Assembly (NCBI RefSeq): GCF_018274385.1
Contig: NZ_JAAFYZ010000050.1
Coordinates: 1-55,193, forward strand
DNA: 55,193 nt
Direction: 5' to 3'
From: Catenulispora pinistramenti
GTDB taxonomy: Bacteria; Actinomycetota; Actinomycetes; Streptomycetales; Catenulisporaceae
A model generated the notes under the pieces. That model worked only from the letters and a program-made list of their open reading frames with translations, ran no database searches and was not told the origin of the DNA. Below, one piece after another: positions 8,365 through 16,740 of this stretch. Each line of letters begins with the position of its first letter. Within the stretch, counting starts at the first letter, position 1. The position numbers were made by a program, and so were the translations under genes.

Positions 8365-9333
8365 ATGTCTGCCAACATGATGCGAGCAGTGGTCCAGGAC
8401 TCCTTCGGCGGGCCGGAAGTGCTGCGTGTCGAAAGCGTGCCGCGTCCCGAGCCGCTGCCGACGGAGGTCCTGGTGCGCGTGCACGCGGCCGGGATCAACC
8501 CGGTCGACTGGAAGACGCGTGGGGGCACCGGCATGGCCGGGGTGCTGGGCGCGCCGCCGTTCGTGCTGGGCTGGGACGTCTCGGGGGTGGTGGAGGCCGT
8601 CGGCTTCGGCGTGACTACGCTGCGGGTCGGCGACGAGGTCTACGGGATGCCTTGGTTCCCGCGCGCGGCCGGCGGCTACGGCGAGTACGTCACCGCACCG
8701 GCCCGCCAGTTCGCCCGCAAGCCGGCCGCCGCGAGCCACGAGCAGGCCGCCGCGGTACCGCTCGCGGCACTGACCGCGTGGCAGGCGCTGGTGGACACCG
8801 CCGACGTGCGCGCCGGACAGCGCGTACTGGTCCACGCCGCCGCCGGTGGAGTCGGCCACTTCGCGGTGCAGCTCGCCAAGCACCTGGGCGCGCACGTCAT
8901 CGCCACTGCGAGCAGCGCGCGGCACGAGTGGCTGCGCGAACTCGGCGCGGACGAGGCCGTGGACTATCGGGAGGTCCGTTTCGAGGACGTCCTGCGCGAC
9001 ATCGACGTCGTGATCGACCTGGTCGGCGACGCCCACGACAAGACGTCACTGCGCTCGCTGGAAGTGCTGCGCCCCGGCGGCCTGCTGGTCGCGATACCGG
9101 CGGGCGTCTCGCCGGAACTGGCCGAGGCCGCAGCCGAGCGCGGGGTCCGCGTCACCCCGTTCCTGGTGGAGCCGGACGGCCCCGCACTGGCGAGGATCGC
9201 AGAGCTCATCGACGCCGGACAGGTCGTGGTCGAGGTCGCGGCGGTGTTCCCACTGGAGCAGGCCGCCCAGGCGCACATCCAGGGCGAGGGCGGCCGGACC
9301 CGCGGCAAGCTCGTGCTCCGGGTCGCCGAGTGA
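8365..9333 (+). CDS. NADPH:quinone oxidoreductase, zinc-independent MDR family
   Basis: This 322-residue medium-chain dehydrogenase/reductase has FGGPEVLRVESVPRP at the N-terminus, HAAGINPVDWKTRGG in the catalytic domain and a Rossmann dinucleotide site VHAAAGGVGHFAVQLAKHLG around residues 153-172. It lacks the structural-zinc Cys set, as expected for quinone reductases. It should reduce quinones or enones with NADPH, probably as detoxification. The ATG at 8365 is preceded by AAGGGG. The divergent upstream gene is an HxlR regulator, a common sensor/effector pairing for quinone or electrophile stress, but that gene appears frameshifted, so expression may be derepressed. Confidence 0.85.
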   Translation: MSANMMRAVVQDSFGGPEVLRVESVPRPEPLPTEVLVRVHAAGINPVDWKTRGGTGMAGVLGAPPFVLGWDVSGVVEAVGFGVTTLRVGDEVYGMPWFPRAAGGYGEYVTAPARQFARKPAAASHEQAAAVPLAALTAWQALVDTADVRAGQRVLVHAAAGGVGHFAVQLAKHLGAHVIATASSARHEWLRELGADEAVDYREVRFEDVLRDIDVVIDLVGDAHDKTSLRSLEVLRPGGLLVAIPAGVSPELAEAAAERGVRVTPFLVEPDGPALARIAELIDAGQVVVEVAAVFPLEQAAQAHIQGEGGRTRGKLVLRVAE

Positions 9334-9395
9334 TCTCGCAACCCTGACATCCATGGCCGCGGACATCGGATGAGAAGCAGGAGCTTCGAGCCGTT

Positions 9396-9527
9396 CGGCT
9401 CCAGCGTGGCGAGCACGTCGATCAGTGCGCCGGGCAACGGGTCATCGGGCGGGTCCCGGTCGTCGGCCCGATCGCCGACCGCGGCGCGAGCCTGCTCGAT
9501 GCTGCCCCACCACGTGTCGATGTCCAT
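9396..9527 (-). pseudogene. 5' fragment of a DUF4240-family gene
   Basis: Starting at the ATG on 9525-9527, the first 44 codons read MDIDTWWGSIEQARAAVG, then DRADDRDPPDDPLPGALI and LATLEP, a close match to the N-terminus of DUF4240 proteins. After that the similarity stops abruptly and the frame runs into the neighbouring oxidoreductase gene. The remaining two-thirds of the gene is missing, so this is a truncated remnant. The rest of the 9334-9716 gap holds nothing recognisable. Confidence 0.6.
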
Positions 9528-9716
9528 GACCTGGGATCATAGAAGCCCGCTCTGACGGAATCCTCACCTTCCACGGACCACGGCCACTTGCCGCGCTGGA
9601 TCACACTTGGTGGCGTCTGGGGCCCTCGTCATGGACGCCCGTGCGGACTCGTCGTCGTCGACCGGCGGAGCGGCTGGCTTCGCCGTCCGCACGGGATCCG
9701 ATCGCGGCCCTCTGGC

Positions 9717-10736
9717 CTACGCGGCCGAGCGCTCAGCGGCCGGACGTCGGCGTTGCCCCGACTCGGCGATGGCGGGCGGCGTGTAGGAGACGAGGTTCGG
9801 GCCCGCGTCGGTGCCGGGCGGGGCAATCTGGTCGATGCGGTCCAGGAGGTCGTCGTCCAGGACGATTTCCAAGCCGCGAAGCGTGTCTTCGAGGTGTTCC
9901 ATCGTGCGCGGCCCGATGATCGCCGAGGTGACGCCCGGGTGTGCGATGGTGAAAGCCGTCGCGAGGTGGCTCAGCGACAATCCGGCCTCGTCGGCCAGGG
10001 GGATGAGCTTCTCCACGACGTCGAGCTTCTGCTCGGGGAACTGCGTGCCGTGCCGCCCGGTCGCGACGGCTTCCCGCCCCTTGCGGAAGCGGCCTGTCAG
10101 CAGGCCCTGGGCCAGCGGGCTCCAGACCATCGTGCCCATGCCGTAGCGCTGGGCGACCGGCAACAGCTCGCGTTCGATGCTGCGGTTGACGATCGAGTAC
10201 GGAGGCTGCTCGACGCGGAACCGCTCCAAGCCGTGCCGCTCGGCGGTCCACTGCGCCTGGACGAGGTCCGCGGCTGGGAACGTCGAGGTGCCGATCGCGC
10301 GCACCTTGCCGCTGTGGACCAGGTCGGACAGCGCGGACAGGGTCTCCTCGATGTCGACCGCCGGGTCGGGGCGATGGGCCAGGTACAGGTCGAGGTGGTC
10401 GGTCTGCAGGCGGCGCAGCGAGTCTTCCACCGCGATCATGATCCAGCGCCGCGAGTTGCCCGAGCGGTTCGGCCCCTCGCCCATCGGATAGTGGAACTTG
10501 CTGGTCAGGACGACGTCGTCCCGGCGGCCTTTGAGGGCCTTGCCGACGATCTGTTCGGACTCGCCGTTCGAGTAGACGTCGGCGGTGTCGACGAAGTTGA
10601 TCCCGGCGTCCAACGCGCGGTGGATGATCCGGATCGAGTCGTCGTGGTCGGGGTTCCCGAGCGCCCCGAACATCATCGTGCCCAGGGCGAACGGGCTGAC
10701 CTGTATGCCGGTCAATCCCAGCGCGCGGTACTTCAT
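9717..10736 (-). CDS. Aldo/keto reductase
   Basis: This 339-residue NADPH-dependent reductase of the YajO/PdxI-like branch has NFVDTADVYSNGESE with the catalytic Asp and Tyr, DVVLTSKFHYPMG with the catalytic Lys, DHLDLYLAHRPDP with the catalytic His, and the C-terminal cofactor motif VTSAIIGPRTMEHLEDTL. The start is the ATG at 10734-10736 with AGGAG 6 nt upstream. It is the third gene of a leftward set, 29 bp after the deazaflavin-type reductase and downstream of an AraC regulator. It reduces aldehydes or ketones; the substrate is unknown. Confidence 0.88.
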   Translation of the reverse strand: MKYRALGLTGIQVSPFALGTMMFGALGNPDHDDSIRIIHRALDAGINFVDTADVYSNGESEQIVGKALKGRRDDVVLTSKFHYPMGEGPNRSGNSRRWIMIAVEDSLRRLQTDHLDLYLAHRPDPAVDIEETLSALSDLVHSGKVRAIGTSTFPAADLVQAQWTAERHGLERFRVEQPPYSIVNRSIERELLPVAQRYGMGTMVWSPLAQGLLTGRFRKGREAVATGRHGTQFPEQKLDVVEKLIPLADEAGLSLSHLATAFTIAHPGVTSAIIGPRTMEHLEDTLRGLEIVLDDDLLDRIDQIAPPGTDAGPNLVSYTPPAIAESGQRRRPAAERSAA

Positions 10737-10765
10737 GGGAACTCCTTGATGTCCTTGATGAGTGT

Positions 10766-11221
10766 TCAGTTCTGGGCCGGGGAAGCCGCACGCAGGCGCT
10801 CGTCGTCGAACACGATCTCGACCAGCGGGCTGTTGGCGAACCAGTCGTCGAAGTCCTGGCCGCGGACGACCCCGGCGGGCACGTCCGCGCCGGCTTGCGG
10901 GTCGAGCACCGCGGTGATGACGCGGCGCCGGGTCCGCTCGTCCACCGGCACCGCGGTCGCGGGCAGGTCGGCGTGGACGCCGTGCTTCAGGTGCACGGTG
11001 AACCGCGGATTCGCGCGCACGTTCGCATACCAGCTGCGCGGTGGGCGGGGCATGCCGGTCAGATACCAGTGCCCGGCGACGCGGTGGAACCACACCTCGA
11101 CTCGGCGTGGCTGACCGCTCCTGCGGCCGATGGTGGTGATGTCGATGGTGCGTTCGGCACGGCTGGACCGCGGCCCGATCGCCAGGGCGCGGGTGACCGC
11201 GTTCACGGTGGCATCGTCCAT
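10766..11221 (-). CDS. Deazaflavin-dependent nitroreductase-family protein
   Basis: This 151-residue protein fits the Ddn/nitroreductase family, which uses coenzyme F420. Features are TIDITTIGRRSGQPRRVEVW, followed by WYLTGMPRPPRSWYANVRAN and FTVHLKHGV, the usual split-barrel core and cofactor-contact segments. I chose the ATG at 11219-11221 because AGGAGG lies just upstream; a longer upstream start has no such site. It is the middle gene between an AraC regulator and an aldo/keto reductase, 29 bp before the latter, suggesting an inducible redox detoxification unit. Cofactor use is inferred from the family. Confidence 0.8.
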   Translation of the reverse strand: MDDATVNAVTRALAIGPRSSRAERTIDITTIGRRSGQPRRVEVWFHRVAGHWYLTGMPRPPRSWYANVRANPRFTVHLKHGVHADLPATAVPVDERTRRRVITAVLDPQAGADVPAGVVRGQDFDDWFANSPLVEIVFDDERLRAASPAQN

Positions 11222-11355
11222 GACTGTCCTCCTGCTTGCGGGCCTCATACGGCTCGGCCCGATCCCGATACGTCCAGCACATCAAGATCTGCTTGCGGAC
11301 GACAGCAAGATCGTCTCGGCTTCTTGCCCGATCCTCTTCCGGCCTCGATGCGCCC

Positions 11356-12249
11356 TCACGGCAGCGCGGGAACGAGCTCCGTCTCCTCGCGCATGCGGAC
11401 CGCGTCGAGGCTGGGCGGCAGACCGAACTGGCGCCGGTACTCCCGGCTGAACTGCGAAGGGCTGTCATACCCGACGCGTGACCCGACGCCGGTGACGTCG
11501 TGCGGGCTGGTGGCCAGCAGCAGACGGGCGGCCTGCAGCCGCATCTGCTTCTGGAACTGGATGGGGCTCATCGTCGTGACCGCGAGGAAGTTCCGATGGA
11601 ACGCCGAGACGCTCATCCCGGACAGGCTCGCGAGCTCCTCCACACGGAATGCCTGCGTGTAGTTGTCCCGGATCCACCGCACCGCCCGGGTGATGTGGCT
11701 CAAGCCGCTGTCCGCCAGCCCCAGCTGCCGTACCGGCTCGCCTTGCTCACCGGTCATCAGGCGCCAGAGGATCTCCCGCTTGATCAGCGGGGCCAGTACT
11801 TCGCGATCGCGCGGCTGGTCCAGCAGGCGAAGCAGCCGGACGACCGCGTCGATGAGTTCATCGGGGGCATCGCTCACCGCTATCCCCGAACCGACCGCGC
11901 CGGTGGACCGCGGCAGGTCGCCCGGCCTGGCCCGCACCATCAGCTCGGCGATGACGTCAGGCTCCAGCGTCATCCCGAAGCCCAGCGCGGGCCGGCCCGG
12001 GACGACTGTTCCGGTCACCGGCAGGTCGGCGGAGGCCACGAGGTACTGGCCGACGCCGTACTCGTATACGCGATCGCCCAGGGCGAGCCGCTTGCGGCCC
12101 GCGGCCACGACCGCGAGTACCGTGCCCGACATCGAAGATCCCGGCTGGGCGTCCGGGGCGATGTGACAGATCCGCACGCCCTCGACAACTGTGGTCAGGC
12201 CAGGTCGGGCATGCCGCTCCAGCAGCGTACGAAGCTCATCCAAAGGCAT
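11356..12249 (-). CDS. AraC-family transcriptional regulator (AraC_N type)
   Basis: This 297-residue regulator starts with MPLDELRTLLERHARPG. Residues about 20-180 form the AraC_N sensor domain (IAPDAQPGSSMSGTVLAVVA, YEYGVGQYLVASADLPVTG). Residues about 195-290 are two helix-turn-helix motifs: VEELASLSGMSVSAFHRNF and VTGVGSRVGYDSPSQFSREY, followed by RRQFGLPPS. I chose the ATG at 12247-12249 because the conserved family N-terminus begins there. The two reductase genes downstream lie on the same strand, with a 134-bp gap, and are the likely targets. The inducer is unknown. Confidence 0.88.
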   Translation of the reverse strand: MPLDELRTLLERHARPGLTTVVEGVRICHIAPDAQPGSSMSGTVLAVVAAGRKRLALGDRVYEYGVGQYLVASADLPVTGTVVPGRPALGFGMTLEPDVIAELMVRARPGDLPRSTGAVGSGIAVSDAPDELIDAVVRLLRLLDQPRDREVLAPLIKREILWRLMTGEQGEPVRQLGLADSGLSHITRAVRWIRDNYTQAFRVEELASLSGMSVSAFHRNFLAVTTMSPIQFQKQMRLQAARLLLATSPHDVTGVGSRVGYDSPSQFSREYRRQFGLPPSLDAVRMREETELVPALP

Positions 12250-12330
12250 GACACGATTCCAACACGATCTCCGGGGCTCTCGCCTGCCAGCAGCAGGATC
12301 GTGCAAGAACCAGGCACTGACGTGCTAGTC

Positions 12331-12368
12331 GCCGTTCGAACTCGGGAATGCCGTTCGAACTCGGGAAT
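12331..12368. repeat. 19-bp tandem repeat, two copies
   Basis: GCCGTTCGAACTCGGGAAT occurs twice back to back at 12331-12349 and 12350-12368, followed by a GCCG partial copy. Each unit carries the palindrome TTCGAA. It lies 82-119 bp upstream of the AraC start, so it could be a double regulator site or slippage debris. Confidence 0.7.
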
Positions 12369-12449
12369 GCCGGTCACCGCGGGAAATCCGGAGTCGCGAC
12401 GGCGTCGTACCGGTCACGTTCCGCTTCAGCTCCGCCGCGGCGACGCCGA

Positions 12450-12495
12450 GGCCGCCCCCGGGTCCTGGAACGAGTTCCTGGACCCGGGGGCGGCC
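12450..12495. repeat. Long inverted repeat, 21-bp arms with a 4-nt loop
   Basis: Arms 12450-12470 and 12475-12495 pair at 20 of 21 positions around the loop CGAG. The outer 15 bp of each arm are perfect and almost pure G/C. There is no T tract, but G/C-rich hairpins without U tails can terminate in actinomycetes. It does not end any intact gene, so it may be a mobile-element end or a fold-back of duplicated sequence. Confidence 0.7.
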
Positions 12496-12831
12496 ATCCG
12501 CTCGGTCAAGGCCACGACGCGCTCACCGAGATGCGCGCCCGTTGACCGCGCTACCGGAATCCCGATCCGGGATACAGCGTTCGGGCTTGCCTCTCCAGCG
12601 GCACCGATGCCATCTGATGCGAAAAGAACCAGCCATGGTCGCGGGCCCTGACGGCTCCCACCGCGACACCAGGATGGGGCGACTCCGAATGCGCAGAACA
12701 CGATCGCTTCGTAGCTCCTTCGCCAAAGTAGGAGACCTCATATATTCGTAATCTGTCAAGCATCGACTAGTTTGACTTCTGTTCGCTGGTTGGGGGAGGC
12801 ATGGTGTTCGTCGTAGTGCTGGCGGGCCCGG

Positions 12832-13026
12832 GTGGCCCCGGCACCTTATGAGATGGGCTGCCTGATCGCCAAGCGCGAAGGACTGGACCCGGCGGCGCTG
12901 AAAACCGCGTCTCGCGCAGACCTGGATACGCCGGGGCCGATCAACCTGCGTCTGGATTGTGCGCGCACGCAGGCGAGGCTTCGGACGCGGCTTCGTGGCG
13001 CCGGGGAGTTCCTGGCCGCGGTATAG
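12832..13026 (+). pseudogene. 3' fragment of an RmlD-like sugar-nucleotide reductase gene
   Basis: The 64-codon frame reads YEMGCLIAKREGLDPAALKT, then LDTPGPINLRLDC and LRTRLRGAGEFLA before the stop. This resembles the C-terminal end of dTDP-4-dehydrorhamnose reductase-like SDR proteins (substrate-domain tail). No Rossmann domain precedes it; the frame is closed by a stop at 12814. I infer a truncated remnant. A small independent protein is possible but less likely. Confidence 0.5.
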
Positions 13027-13117
13027 CCCGAGTGACCGAGTCGCCAGTCTTCGAAGCGGGTGGGCGACGTACGCGTGCGTCAGTAGTCTGTCTCTCTGTT
13101 CACGACAGTGTCCGTTG

Positions 13118-14785
13118 ATGAGTGGGGGGACGGGGCTCACCTTGAACGTCGATGGGACAAGGCCCGGGCATCTGGTCGGCGGCCGTTATGAGCTCGTCGC
13201 CCAGATCGGCCACGGGGGGATGGGCCGGGTCTGGGAGGCCAGGGACACCGACCTGGGCCGGACGGTCGCGGTGAAGGAGGTGCTGCTGCCGGCGCTGCCG
13301 CCGGTCCAGCAGCAGACGCGGCTGCGGCAGGCCAGGCGGGAAGGCAAGAACGCCGCGGCGCTGGCCGACCATCCGAACATCGTCACGGTCTACGACGTGG
13401 TGGTCGAGGACGGGGTGCCGTGGATCATCATGCAGTTGGTCAGGGGCTGCTCGTTGCGGAGCCTGCTTCGTGACCCCGCGGGCGTCGGGGTCGCCGATGA
13501 CGCGGACGTGGCGCTGACGCCGCTGGGCGTCGAGCGGGTCGCCGCGGTCGCCGAGGCGATGCTGGACGCCTTGCTGGCCATGCACGAGGCCGGCATCGTG
13601 CATCGCGACATCAAGCCGCACAACATCCTGATGGCCGATGACGGCCGGATACTGCTCACCGACTTCGGCATCGCCAAGTCCGACAGCGACGTGACGGTGA
13701 CCGTGTCGGGATCGGTGATGGGCACCATGGCCTACATCGCGCCGGAGCGGGCCGAGGGCGAGACCGGTACTTCCGCCTCCGACTTCTTCTCCCTCGGGGT
13801 GACCTTGTTCGAGGCCGTGGAGGGGTTCTCGCCGTTCGAGAAGAAGAACAGCAAGACCGGCACCCTGACAGCGATCCTCACCAAGCCACTCCCGCCGATG
13901 AGCCGCGCCGGCCGACTGGCCCCGCTCATCCAGGCCCTGACCCTGAAGCAACCACATCAGAGGCCTGATAATGCGCAGGCGCGAGCACTGCTCGCCGGGC
14001 GAAACCCCGACACCTGGAGACTGCCGTCCCCGGACGAGGCAGGCACCGAATCGCTGCCCGCGCAGGCCCGAAATCAGGCAGGCGCGGCGGGCGCAGGCAA
14101 GGGCCGGTTGCCGTGGGAGTCGATCACGCTGACCAGTTCCGCCGGGATTGCGCGCCCGCCGGTGTGGGACCAGCCACAGCCGGCAGGTTCTGCACACCCG
14201 GCCAGGCAGCGCGCATCAAACGAGGCGATCCTCGCCGGCATCGGCGTCGTACTCGGGATCGCCCTGCTGGTCGGCGGGATCGCCTGGTACCACCAGCAGC
14301 ACACCGCCAACCAGGCCGCACCGCCCAACACGCTCGCATCCACCCCGTCCGCGACGCAGCCATACGTTCCACCGGACACGACGCAACCGCTCACGTCGGA
14401 TCCCACTACATCCACTACATCAACCACCGACACGCCGGATCCCACCACATCCACCACCGACACGCCGACGCCGACGTCGACTCCCATGCCCACAGCACCG
14501 CGATGCCTGACCGATTCGCAGGCTCTTGACCTGGCCAGGACCACGAACCGGGACTCGTTGCCCAGCGACACCTTCGTCGAGCCGCAAACCCTGCAATGTG
14601 ACTCCGGCTGGGGCGGCGCGCGCCTCTACTCAGACAGCGACGGCGGCGGAATCAGCCTCCTGTATCGGCAGCAATCAGACGGCACCTGGGCTACCGCCTT
14701 CATGGGCACCGACCTGTGCGGCGATCCGATCATCTCGCAGGCTCCGGCATCCATCCAGCACGACCTGTGCCCCAACCTCGGGTGA
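13118..14785 (+). CDS. PknB-like serine/threonine protein kinase with extracytoplasmic domain
   Basis: This 555-residue membrane kinase has an N-terminal catalytic domain (about residues 18-280): GHGGMGRVW nucleotide loop, AVKEV lysine, IVHRDIKPHNIL catalytic loop, LTDFGIAK and TMAYIAPE. All catalytic residues look intact. A juxtamembrane linker precedes one transmembrane helix (ILAGIGVVLGIALLVGGIAW, near residue 375). A Thr/Pro/Ser-rich spacer follows, then a small Cys-containing outer domain of about 90 residues starting RCLTDSQALDL that lacks PASTA repeats. It probably senses an envelope signal and phosphorylates cytoplasmic targets. I chose the ATG at 13118 as the start; a TTG further in is the alternative. 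No partner gene is adjacent. Confidence 0.85.
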   Translation: MSGGTGLTLNVDGTRPGHLVGGRYELVAQIGHGGMGRVWEARDTDLGRTVAVKEVLLPALPPVQQQTRLRQARREGKNAAALADHPNIVTVYDVVVEDGVPWIIMQLVRGCSLRSLLRDPAGVGVADDADVALTPLGVERVAAVAEAMLDALLAMHEAGIVHRDIKPHNILMADDGRILLTDFGIAKSDSDVTVTVSGSVMGTMAYIAPERAEGETGTSASDFFSLGVTLFEAVEGFSPFEKKNSKTGTLTAILTKPLPPMSRAGRLAPLIQALTLKQPHQRPDNAQARALLAGRNPDTWRLPSPDEAGTESLPAQARNQAGAAGAGKGRLPWESITLTSSAGIARPPVWDQPQPAGSAHPARQRASNEAILAGIGVVLGIALLVGGIAWYHQQHTANQAAPPNTLASTPSATQPYVPPDTTQPLTSDPTTSTTSTTDTPDPTTSTTDTPTPTSTPMPTAPRCLTDSQALDLARTTNRDSLPSDTFVEPQTLQCDSGWGGARLYSDSDGGGISLLYRQQSDGTWATAFMGTDLCGDPIISQAPASIQHDLCPNLG

Positions 14786-15003
14786 TCGCGACGCGGCCGG
14801 GACGAGCCGCGGGGGCGGACATGATGCGGCTGCGCCGCGGCCGAGTTCCGGGGCTGTCGGCCCAGGCCGATCGAACGACCGTCGTAGACCTCGATGCGAG
14901 GAGCTCCACGGCGAGCACCGCATTCCACGGGAGTCTGGAGACTGACTGCCCGGGGGCCGTGGCCCGGACTTCGGCCGGCCCGATCGTCGGCGGTGGTTCC
15001 CGG
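14786..15003. other. Short gap between convergent genes
   Basis: This stretch separates the kinase stop from the stop of the secreted hydrolase on the opposite strand. I see no gene and no strong symmetric terminator in it. Confidence 0.4.
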
Positions 15004-15945
15004 TCAGGTCCGGCCGACTTCGGCGATCATGTCCTGGATCGCTTTGACGACCACGTCCGGGCGGTCGATCGGTACGTCGTGCGAGCTGTTGGCCGCCACG
15101 ACCAGACGCCGGTTGGCGGCGTGGCTGACGAACGCGGCTTGGGCGTCCCGCCAGAGTCGGGCGTCGGCGGGTGAGGTGTCGAAGGGGGTCTTCGCTGATT
15201 CGATGGCGATTGCCGGTACGTCCTGGGGCCAGGTCATCTGGTGGTAGGCCTGGTGTGCCGGCCCGTAGTCCTGGGCGACCGCCAGTAGCTGTCGGGTCTG
15301 CTTGGTGGACGGCTGCTTCGCCAAGGTGGCGATCTGGGCCTGGTTGGCAGCGATGACTCTGGACAGTTCGCCGGGGGTGTAGAAGTCCGGCAGGCTCGCG
15401 TCGACCAGGACCGCGCCGGCCACCGCGCCGGGGTGGTCGTTGACGAAGGAGGTGGCGATCTCCCCGGCCTCGGAATGGGAGACCAGGACCACGTCGTGGG
15501 TGACGCCCAGCTGCCGGAGTCCGGCCGCCAGGTCCGATACGGCGTCCTGGACCTTCCAGGGGCCGGGTACCTCGTCGCTGGCTCCCATCCCGGCCCGGTC
15601 GTAGGTGATGATCTCCGACCCGGTGTCCCCGGCCAGGACCGGCACCAGGTTCTTCCAGTAGGACGAGTCCAGACCGCCGCCGGCGTCCAGGACGATCGTG
15701 GGCAGATGGCCGGGCGTGACGTGGAAGGCCAGGCGGTGGCCGTTGGTGGAGATCATGTGCAGCGTGGTATCAGGGTTCTGTGGTGCCGATGCCGATGCCG
15801 ATGCCGATGCCGATGCCGATGCCGATGCGGAGGGTGCGGAGGATGTGGTGGACGCGCATGCTGTCGCCGTTGCGAGCAGTGCGGCGGCGGCCATCAGGGA
15901 TGTGGCCTTGCGGCTGTGGCGAGGGGACTGCGGTCGTGCGGGCAT
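15004..15945 (-). CDS. Secreted alpha/beta hydrolase
   Basis: This 313-residue protein has an N-terminal export signal (SRKATSLMAAAALLATATAC). The Cys after ATA could be a weak lipobox, so it may be a lipoprotein. A low-complexity Ser-Ala spacer follows, then the hydrolase fold: LDAGGGLDSSYW oxyanion loop, VVLVSHSEAGEIATSF nucleophile elbow (Ser), and NSSHDVPIDRPDVV with the catalytic His. It resembles secreted esterases or peptidases of the alpha/beta hydrolase superfamily and is annotated only to that level. The Ser-Ala spacer is encoded by a hexanucleotide tandem repeat. The gene is convergent with the kinase gene. Confidence 0.82.
   Translation of the reverse strand: MPARPQSPRHSRKATSLMAAAALLATATACASTTSSAPSASASASASASASASAPQNPDTTLHMISTNGHRLAFHVTPGHLPTIVLDAGGGLDSSYWKNLVPVLAGDTGSEIITYDRAGMGASDEVPGPWKVQDAVSDLAAGLRQLGVTHDVVLVSHSEAGEIATSFVNDHPGAVAGAVLVDASLPDFYTPGELSRVIAANQAQIATLAKQPSTKQTRQLLAVAQDYGPAHQAYHQMTWPQDVPAIAIESAKTPFDTSPADARLWRDAQAAFVSHAANRRLVVAANSSHDVPIDRPDVVVKAIQDMIAEVGRT
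15785..15826. repeat. Hexanucleotide repeat (GCCGAT) x7
   Basis: Seven perfect GCCGAT units encode the Ser-Ala spacer of the secreted hydrolase on the minus strand. Because the unit is 6 bp, copy-number changes would alter spacer length without shifting the frame. Confidence 0.9.
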
Positions 15946-16288
15946 GGGTCATTACTCCGAACCAGATCATTGATGTGTAGAGCTGACGGGTGAGAGCTGA
16001 CGGGTGAGGAGGCGGTGGTGGCTGTCGGCCGGACCGGCGCCGCAACGCCGTCCGGCTGATGTTCAGTCTCTTGCTCGTGCCCTGTGGCGCGCAGTGGCCC
16101 TAGCACCCCTCGTGGGGGTGTGTCTAAGGCGACTGTCGCACCATCAACGATCTCGACCTGCGCACCCCGCCGGCGAACCTCGGCAACCGTCACGACCTGA
16201 CCGCCCAGGTGGACACAGCCGTCACGAAGGCGGTCATGGCAGTGGCTCTGGCACACACCGGAAGTCTTCCGAGGCTGTTCGCCGCGGG

Positions 16289-16468
16289 TCCTTCGATGCG
16301 AACTTCTACGACGTGCAGACCGAGGAGGAGTTCTGGATCTCGGGGCCGAAGCGGGACCGTACAGACACCCGCTACGGCCCCGCCGACCCCGAAATCGAGC
16401 CGGAAGCAGTCGAGACCTATTTCGCCTTCCTGGAAGGCGCGCCCTTACCGGGCCGGGAGCACGGCTAG
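16289..16468 (+). pseudogene. 3' fragment of a conserved hypothetical gene
   Basis: The last 59 codons of an open frame read NFYDVQTEEEFWISGPKRDR, then TRYGPADPEIEPEAVETYFA and LEGAPLPGREHG before the stop. It has ordered, acidic protein composition unlike the Arg/Pro-rich sequence upstream in the same frame, so only the end of the gene seems preserved. I cannot name the family with confidence. Confidence 0.4.
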
Positions 16469-16486
16469 CCTCGCGGCCTTCGACTC

Positions 16487-16588
16487 GATGCCCTGGGCCT
16501 CGCAGTCGGCCAGGAGCTGGACGCCGCTGCGGTCGAGCAGGTTGAAGCGTTTCTGCACGGCCGTGATCGGCATCAGTTTCTGCGCGCG
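16487..16588 (-). pseudogene. Internal fragment of an aldo/keto reductase gene
   Basis: The minus-strand frame contains PITAVQKRFNLLDRSGVQLL followed by ADCEAQGI, matching the central strand of aldo/keto reductases, where VQNRYNLxDR and xYCExxGI are typical. Both sides lose similarity at once. It differs from the intact aldo/keto reductase at 9717-10736 and is not a copy of it. Confidence 0.6.
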
Positions 16589-16740
16589 GGCCGGCCATCC
16601 GCGGCGTGGTGCCGGACCGGCCGACGCGGCTGATGAGCCCTGGGTCGCGCCATGGCCGAGTGCCGGCGTCGCTAGGGGAGTCCGAGTCCCGGTCGCGGCG
16701 TCCTTCCAGCGCGGCCGCGCGGTCGCGACGGCGGGAACCA

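Larger units (their letters stand above)
12250..12831. other. Intergenic region with repeats, no intact gene
   Basis: This region holds the AraC promoter, a 19-bp tandem repeat at 12331-12368 and a very strong hairpin at 12450-12495. Short frames around 12420-12545 have protein-like stretches (GSWNEFLDPGAAIRSV in one frame, HDALTEMRAR in another) that could be one decayed gene, but I do not recognise them. Confidence 0.35.
15946..16740. other. Gene-debris region
   Basis: No intact gene is seen in this 795-bp stretch. Three pieces of apparent coding debris are present: a minus-strand frame around 16100-16220 containing DGCVHLGGQVVTVAEVRRRG, weakly like the C-terminus of IS481-type transposases; a plus-strand fragment at 16289-16468; and an aldo/keto reductase fragment at 16487-16588. 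Their mixed strands and lengths suggest repeated insertion and deletion. Confidence 0.4.

Noticed and set aside
12959..13117. Longer N-terminus for the protein kinase
   Set aside because: The added residues are Arg/Ser-rich and overlap the RmlD-like fragment; the kinase domain begins shortly after the ATG at 13118.
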